Below are positions 60,526 through 64,000 of a stretch of 64,000 nt of DNA, piece after piece. Position numbers and translations under genes: made by a program. Every line of letters starts with the position of its first letter. The first letter of the stretch is position 1. The stretch comes from Micromonospora lupini str. Lupac 08 (GTDB lineage: Bacteria > Actinomycetota > Actinomycetes > Mycobacteriales > Micromonosporaceae), in contig NZ_HF570108.1 in assembly GCF_000297395.2 (NCBI RefSeq), forward strand, positions 2,529,503 to 2,593,502, given 5' to 3'. Under the pieces are notes generated by a model, which was given only the letters and a program-made list of their open reading frames with translations, was not told the DNA's origin and did no database searches.

Positions 60526-61854
60526 ATGAGCAAGCCCACGCCCATCTCCGGTTTCCCGGAGTGGACCCCCGGTCAGCGGATGATCGAGCAGTTCGTGCTC
60601 GACAAGATCCGGAACACCTTCGAGCTGTACGGGTTCGCGCCGCTGGAGACCCGCTCCGTGGAGCCGCTGGACCAGTTGCTGCGCAAGGGCGAGACCTCCA
60701 AGGAGGTCTACGTGATCCGGCGGCTGCACGCCGACGCCGAGGGGTCCGGTGGCGACGACCAGCTCGGCCTGCACTTCGACCTGACCGTGCCGTTCGCCCG
60801 CTACGTGTTGGAGAACGCCGGCAAGCTGACCTTCCCCTTCCGCCGCTACCAGATCCAGAAGGTGTGGCGGGGCGAGCGGCCGCAGGAGGGGCGCTACCGG
60901 GAGTTCGTCCAGGCCGACATCGACATCGTCGACCGGGACACCCTGGCCCCGCACCACGAGGGGGAGATGCCCCTCGTGATCGGGGACGCGCTGCGCGCCC
61001 TGCCGATCCCGCCGGTGACCATCCAGGTCAACAACCGCAAGATCTGGGAGGGCTTCTTCCGGGGCATCGGGGTGACCGACCCGGAGGCGGCGCTGCGCAC
61101 CGTCGACAAGCTCGACAAGATCGGCCCGGCGAAGGTGGCCGAGCTGCTGGCCGAGACCGCCGGGGCGAGCGAGGCGCAGGCCAAGGCGTGCCTGTCGCTG
61201 GCCGAGATCTCCGCGCCGGACCCCTCCTTCGCCGACGCCGTACGCGCGCTCGGGGTCAGCGACCCGCTGCTGGACGAGGGCATCGACGAACTGGTCGGGG
61301 TGGTGCAGACCGCCGCCGAGCACGCGCCGGGTCTCTGCGTGGCCGACCTGCGCATCGCCCGTGGCCTGGACTACTACACCGGCACCGTCTACGAGACCCA
61401 GCTGCGCGGGTACGAGCGGTTCGGGTCGATCTGCTCGGGCGGCCGCTACGACAACCTGGCCAGCGCCGGCGCGACGTCGTACCCCGGGGTGGGCATCTCG
61501 ATCGGCGTGACCCGGCTGCTCGGGCTGCTCTTCGGCGCGGGAGAGCTGTCGGTCTCCCGTTCGGTGCCCACCTGCGTCCTGGTGGCCCTGGCCGACGAGG
61601 AGCACCGCCCCGCCAGTGGCCGGATCGCGTCGGCGCTGCGCCGGCGGGGCATCGCCACCGAGGTGTCCCCGAGCGCCGCGAAGTTCGGCAAGCAGATCCG
61701 CTACGCCGAGCGGCGCGGCATCCCGTACGTCTGGTTCCCGGGGGCCGACGGCGCGCCGGACGAGGTGAAGGACATCCGCTCGGGTGAGCAGGTCACGGCC
61801 GACGCCGAGGAGTGGGCGCCGCCCCGGCAGGACCTGAAGCCGGCGATCGGTTGA
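60526..61854 (+). CDS. hisS: Histidyl-tRNA synthetase
   Basis: A 442-residue class II synthetase charging tRNA-His. Motif 1 region with FELYGFAPLETRSVEP, LHFDLTVPFARYV, motif 2 FRRYQIQKVWRGERPQEGRYREF, the histidine-binding LDYYTGTVYET, motif 3 GGRYDNL and GVGISIGVTRL, and a C-terminal anticodon domain (LADEEHRPASGRIASALRRRGIATEV). The ATG has AAGGAG seven bases upstream. Confidence 0.96.
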   Translation: MSKPTPISGFPEWTPGQRMIEQFVLDKIRNTFELYGFAPLETRSVEPLDQLLRKGETSKEVYVIRRLHADAEGSGGDDQLGLHFDLTVPFARYVLENAGKLTFPFRRYQIQKVWRGERPQEGRYREFVQADIDIVDRDTLAPHHEGEMPLVIGDALRALPIPPVTIQVNNRKIWEGFFRGIGVTDPEAALRTVDKLDKIGPAKVAELLAETAGASEAQAKACLSLAEISAPDPSFADAVRALGVSDPLLDEGIDELVGVVQTAAEHAPGLCVADLRIARGLDYYTGTVYETQLRGYERFGSICSGGRYDNLASAGATSYPGVGISIGVTRLLGLLFGAGELSVSRSVPTCVLVALADEEHRPASGRIASALRRRGIATEVSPSAAKFGKQIRYAERRGIPYVWFPGADGAPDEVKDIRSGEQVTADAEEWAPPRQDLKPAIG

Positions 61855-61886
61855 GTGTCACGACTGGCGCGTACGGCCGCGGGGAC

Positions 61887-61915
61887 CTACGGTAGCGTAA
61901 GTTACGCCACCGTAG
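61887..61915. promoter_or_regulatory. Operator over the desaturase promoter
   Basis: A 29-bp palindrome with a core GCGTAAGTTACGC (61895-61907) and flanking CTACGGT/ACCGTAG; only one internal pair mismatches. It contains TAGCGT (61893-61898), a probable -10, and ends 11 bases before the desaturase start. A TetR-type fatty-acid regulator is the likely ligand; none is encoded beside it. Confidence 0.65.
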
Positions 61916-61925
61916 GGAGTTACTC

Positions 61926-62867
61926 GTGACCGTGAGCACCACACTGAGCCAGACCGCCCTGCTCGTCGAGCTGGAGCCGGTAGTCGCGCGCAACCTGGAC
62001 CGCCACCTCTCGCTCGCGAAGGAGTGGTTCCCGCACGAGTACGTGCCGTGGAGCGAGGGTCGCACGTTCGACGGGCCGCTCAACGGTGAGGCGTGGTCGC
62101 CGACCGACTCGACCATCCCGGACGTCGCCCGCACCGCGCTCATCGTGAACCTGCTGACCGAGGACAACCTGCCCTCGTACCACCACGAGATCGCGACCCT
62201 GTTCGGCCGCGACGGCGCGTGGGGCACGTGGGTGCACCGGTGGACCGCGGAGGAGGGCCGGCACGGCACCGCCATCCGCGACTACCTGACCGTCACGCGG
62301 GCGGTGGACCCGGTGGCGCTGGAGCGCGCCCGGATGACCCACATGTCCGCCGGCTACGTCAACGTGCACGACGACGAGGTGCTGCACTCGCTGGCGTACG
62401 TCTCGTTCCAGGAGCTGGCCACCCGCATCTCGCACCGCAACACCGGCAAGGCCACCGGCGACCCCGCCTGCGAGGCGCTGCTGGCCCGGGTCGCGGCGGA
62501 CGAGAACCTGCACATGGTCTTCTACCGCAACCTGCTCGCCGCCGCCTTCGAGCTGGCCCCGAACCAGGCCATGCGGGCCGTCGCCGACGTGGTGGCCAAC
62601 TTCCAGATGCCGGGCAACGGCATCGACGGCTTCGCCCGCAAGTCGGTGGCGATCGCCCTCGCCGGCATCTACGACCTGCGCCAGCACCGCGACGAGGTGC
62701 TGCAGCCGGTGCTGCGCCAGTGGGACGTCTTCAACGTGACGGGCCTCGACGCCGACGGCGAAGCCGCCCGCGAACAGCTGGCAGCCCAGCTCGACGCGCT
62801 GGAGAACGCGGCGGCCCGCTTCGAGGAGAAGCGCGACGCCCGAGCAGCCCGCCTAGCCCTCCGCTAA
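61926..62867 (+). CDS. Acyl-ACP desaturase (ferritin-like di-iron enzyme)
   Basis: A 313-residue soluble desaturase that introduces a double bond into acyl-ACP (or acyl-CoA) chains. The two iron-binding motifs are EEGRHGTAIRDYL (EExxH, near 110) and DENLHMVFYRNLL (DExxH, near 195), with further Glu ligands in the helices ahead of them (TEDNLPSYHHEI). Related to mycobacterial DesA and plant stearoyl-ACP desaturase. The GTG has GGGAG seven bases upstream. A strong operator covers its promoter, so expression likely follows lipid state. Confidence 0.9.
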   Translation: MTVSTTLSQTALLVELEPVVARNLDRHLSLAKEWFPHEYVPWSEGRTFDGPLNGEAWSPTDSTIPDVARTALIVNLLTEDNLPSYHHEIATLFGRDGAWGTWVHRWTAEEGRHGTAIRDYLTVTRAVDPVALERARMTHMSAGYVNVHDDEVLHSLAYVSFQELATRISHRNTGKATGDPACEALLARVAADENLHMVFYRNLLAAAFELAPNQAMRAVADVVANFQMPGNGIDGFARKSVAIALAGIYDLRQHRDEVLQPVLRQWDVFNVTGLDADGEAAREQLAAQLDALENAAARFEEKRDARAARLALR

Positions 62868-62909
62868 CCCCCCCACCCCCACCCCCACCCCCCACCCCCT
62901 GGCGCCTGT

Positions 62910-62966
62910 TGATCATGAGGTTGGCGGTTCATTCGATCTCTGAATCGTCCGTCAACCCCATGATCA
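62910..62966. repeat. Long intergenic palindrome (REP-like, bidirectional terminator)
   Basis: TGATCATGAGGTTGGCGG (62910-62927) pairs with CCGTCAACCCCATGATCA (62949-62966) with two mismatches, and ATTC/GAAT form an inner stem. It lies between convergent stops. A C-rich stretch (62868-62900, runs of C broken by single A) precedes it. This is probably one member of a dispersed palindrome family with GATCAT ends. Confidence 0.6.
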
Positions 62967-62985
62967 GCGCGAATGTGGGGGTGGG

Positions 62986-63498
62986 TTAGGCGGGGTTGAG
63001 GGGGAAGAGGAGGCAGGTGCTTGTCGCGTGGGCGATCAGGCGGTTTCCCGCGTCCGTCAGGCGGGCCTCGGCCAGGGCCGTGCGGCGACCGCGTTGCAGC
63101 ACCGTGCCCTCGCAGCGCAGCGTGCCGCTGTCGACGGTGACCGGGCGCAGGAACTTCACGTTCAGATCCAGCGAGGTGTAGCCGACCCCGGCGGGCAGCG
63201 TGGTGTGCACGGCACAGGCGGCGGCGGTGTCCAGCAGGGTCGAGATGACGCCGCCGTGGACGGTGCCCAGCGGGTTGTAGTGGAACTCCTGCGGGACCAG
63301 CTCGACGGCGACCCGCCCCTCGTCGGCCTCCATCCGCGCCATGTCGATCAGGTGCATCACCGGGGGTGCGGCCAGCTCTCCGGCGATCATCGCGCGGAGC
63401 AGGTCGATGCCGCTGCGCCGACCGATCTGCGCGGCGTTGGCCGCCGGGTCGGACCAGGTGAAGGTACGGCTGCGCGCCGGCTCCTGGGTCTGTGTCAT
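62986..63498 (-). CDS. PaaI-family hotdog thioesterase
   Basis: A 170-residue thioesterase of the PaaI/YdiI group: FHYNPLGTVHGGVISTLLDTAAACAV holds the hotdog helix, with the HGG motif and the following Asp near 95-105. TSLDLNVKFLRPV and CEGTVLQRGRRTALAEARL complete the fold. It hydrolyses acyl- or aryl-CoA thioesters. The ATG at 63498 is preferred; a TTG frame extends to 63534. Divergent from the HxlR gene with 55 bases between, so the pair may be co-regulated. Confidence 0.88.
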   Translation of the reverse strand: MTQTQEPARSRTFTWSDPAANAAQIGRRSGIDLLRAMIAGELAAPPVMHLIDMARMEADEGRVAVELVPQEFHYNPLGTVHGGVISTLLDTAAACAVHTTLPAGVGYTSLDLNVKFLRPVTVDSGTLRCEGTVLQRGRRTALAEARLTDAGNRLIAHATSTCLLFPLNPA

Positions 63499-63518
63499 GG
63501 ACGCAGCGTGGCAGCCCG

Positions 63519-63547
63519 TTGCTGAGTCTGTCAATGAGACCTAGCCT
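63519..63547 (+). promoter_or_regulatory. Promoter of the HxlR gene
   Basis: TTGCTG (63519-63524), 17-base spacer, TAGCCT (63542-63547), then six bases to the ATG at 63554, so the transcript is probably leaderless. GTCT-N7-AGAC sits inside the spacer. Confidence 0.5.
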
Positions 63548-63553
63548 GGTCGG

Positions 63554-64000
63554 ATGACACCCGCGGCACTTGACTGGTCGGTGGAGAACTGCACCATCGC
63601 CCGCGCGATGGAGATCCTCGGTGAGCGGTGGACCATGGTGGTGCTGCGCGAGGTCTTCAGCGGCGTACGACGCTTCGACGACATGCGGGTCCGCACCGGG
63701 ATTCCGCGTCAGGTCCTCACCAACCGGCTGGCCGTGCTCGTCGAGCGGGGAGTGCTGCGTCGTGAGCCGTACCGGGAGCCCGGCAGCCGGCTGCGCCACG
63801 AGTACCGGCTGACGGAGAAGGGTCTGGCCCTCTGGCCGGTGCTTGTCGCCGTGCTCGGGTGGGGTGACCGGTACCTGGCCGACGCCGAGGGTTCGGCGCT
63901 CAGTGTCGGGCATCGTGACTGCGGCGCCCCGGTGCGCGTCGAGCTGCGCTGCGCCGACGGGCACACGGTGGACGATCCGCGCGACGTGCTGCCCCGCCCG
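63554..64000 (+). CDS. HxlR-family transcriptional regulator (3'-truncated by window)
   Basis: 149 residues are visible and the frame is open at the window end. The winged HTH is at about 10-100: NCTIARAMEILGERWTMVVLREVFSGVRRFDDMR, GIPRQVLTNRLAVLVERGVLRREPYREPGSRLRHEYRLTEKG, the standard HxlR core with its early Cys (Cys13, in ENCTIA), a possible redox or electrophile sensor. After it come a linker and CGAPVRVELRCADGHTV, a CxnC tail common in longer HxlR proteins. It probably regulates itself and the divergent thioesterase. Confidence 0.88.
   Translation, partial: MTPAALDWSVENCTIARAMEILGERWTMVVLREVFSGVRRFDDMRVRTGIPRQVLTNRLAVLVERGVLRREPYREPGSRLRHEYRLTEKGLALWPVLVAVLGWGDRYLADAEGSALSVGHRDCGAPVRVELRCADGHTVDDPRDVLPRP

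Noticed and set aside
62868..62900. C-rich run after the desaturase gene as a functional motif
   Set aside because: It is simple-sequence C with single A interruptions directly after the stop; no structure or motif beyond that can be supported.

Overview
The window is a high-G+C actinomycete chromosome segment, most likely Micromonospora or a close relative in Micromonosporaceae. The basis is codon use, GTG starts, many leaderless starts with a TANNNT box 6-8 bases before the start codon, and gene order around ruvCAB-yajC-secDF-apt-relA-ppi-hisS. No rRNA, tRNA, insertion sequence, prophage or CRISPR array is visible.

Layout. 1-5 kb: the 3' part of dnaE converges on an ABC-F ATPase gene that has a 9-codon leader ORF and competing stem-loops upstream. 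5.3-6.0 kb: a HigBA-type toxin-antitoxin pair with a leaderless start and a perfect palindrome over its -10 box. 6.0-9.4 kb: a DUF2306 membrane protein, then an operon of two small membrane proteins, a NarL-type histidine kinase and its response regulator. 9.5-13.2 kb: a CitA/CitB-type two-component system divergent from a DctA dicarboxylate symporter. 13.4-15.7 kb: an XRE regulator with two small proteins (the second frameshifted) and a conserved hypothetical. 16-18 kb: a secreted GH27 alpha-galactosidase with a ricin-type domain and a LacI-type operator. 18-23.5 kb: a FUSC membrane protein and a large Roco (LRR-Roc-COR) GTPase. 23.7-30 kb: an aminotransferase, a secreted peptidoglycan-binding protein, and an acyl-CoA dehydrogenase / TetR / aldehyde dehydrogenase / alcohol dehydrogenase group whose two control regions share one operator. 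30-37 kb: small hypotheticals, an alpha/beta hydrolase, a PadR-membrane protein pair, a TetR-FAD monooxygenase operon with twin operators, and an SPFH protein. 37.4-42.8 kb: a liv-type ABC importer (G-F-K-H-M) followed by a cobalamin-binding-like protein. 42.9-45.1 kb: an MFS exporter with its TetR. 45.1-47.9 kb: a GAF-PucR regulator with 3-hydroxybutyrate dehydrogenase.

48.2-61.9 kb is the core housekeeping block: ruvC-ruvA-ruvB, yajC-secD-secF, apt, relA, two membrane-anchored cyclophilins, an MBL-fold hydrolase and hisS. The window ends with an acyl-ACP desaturase, a hotdog thioesterase and a partial HxlR regulator. Many regulator genes sit beside clear palindromic operators, so much of the local control can be read from the sequence. 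The most unusual items are the Roco protein, the leader/attenuator of the ABC-F gene, the XRE-small-protein cassette, and several long intergenic palindromes.
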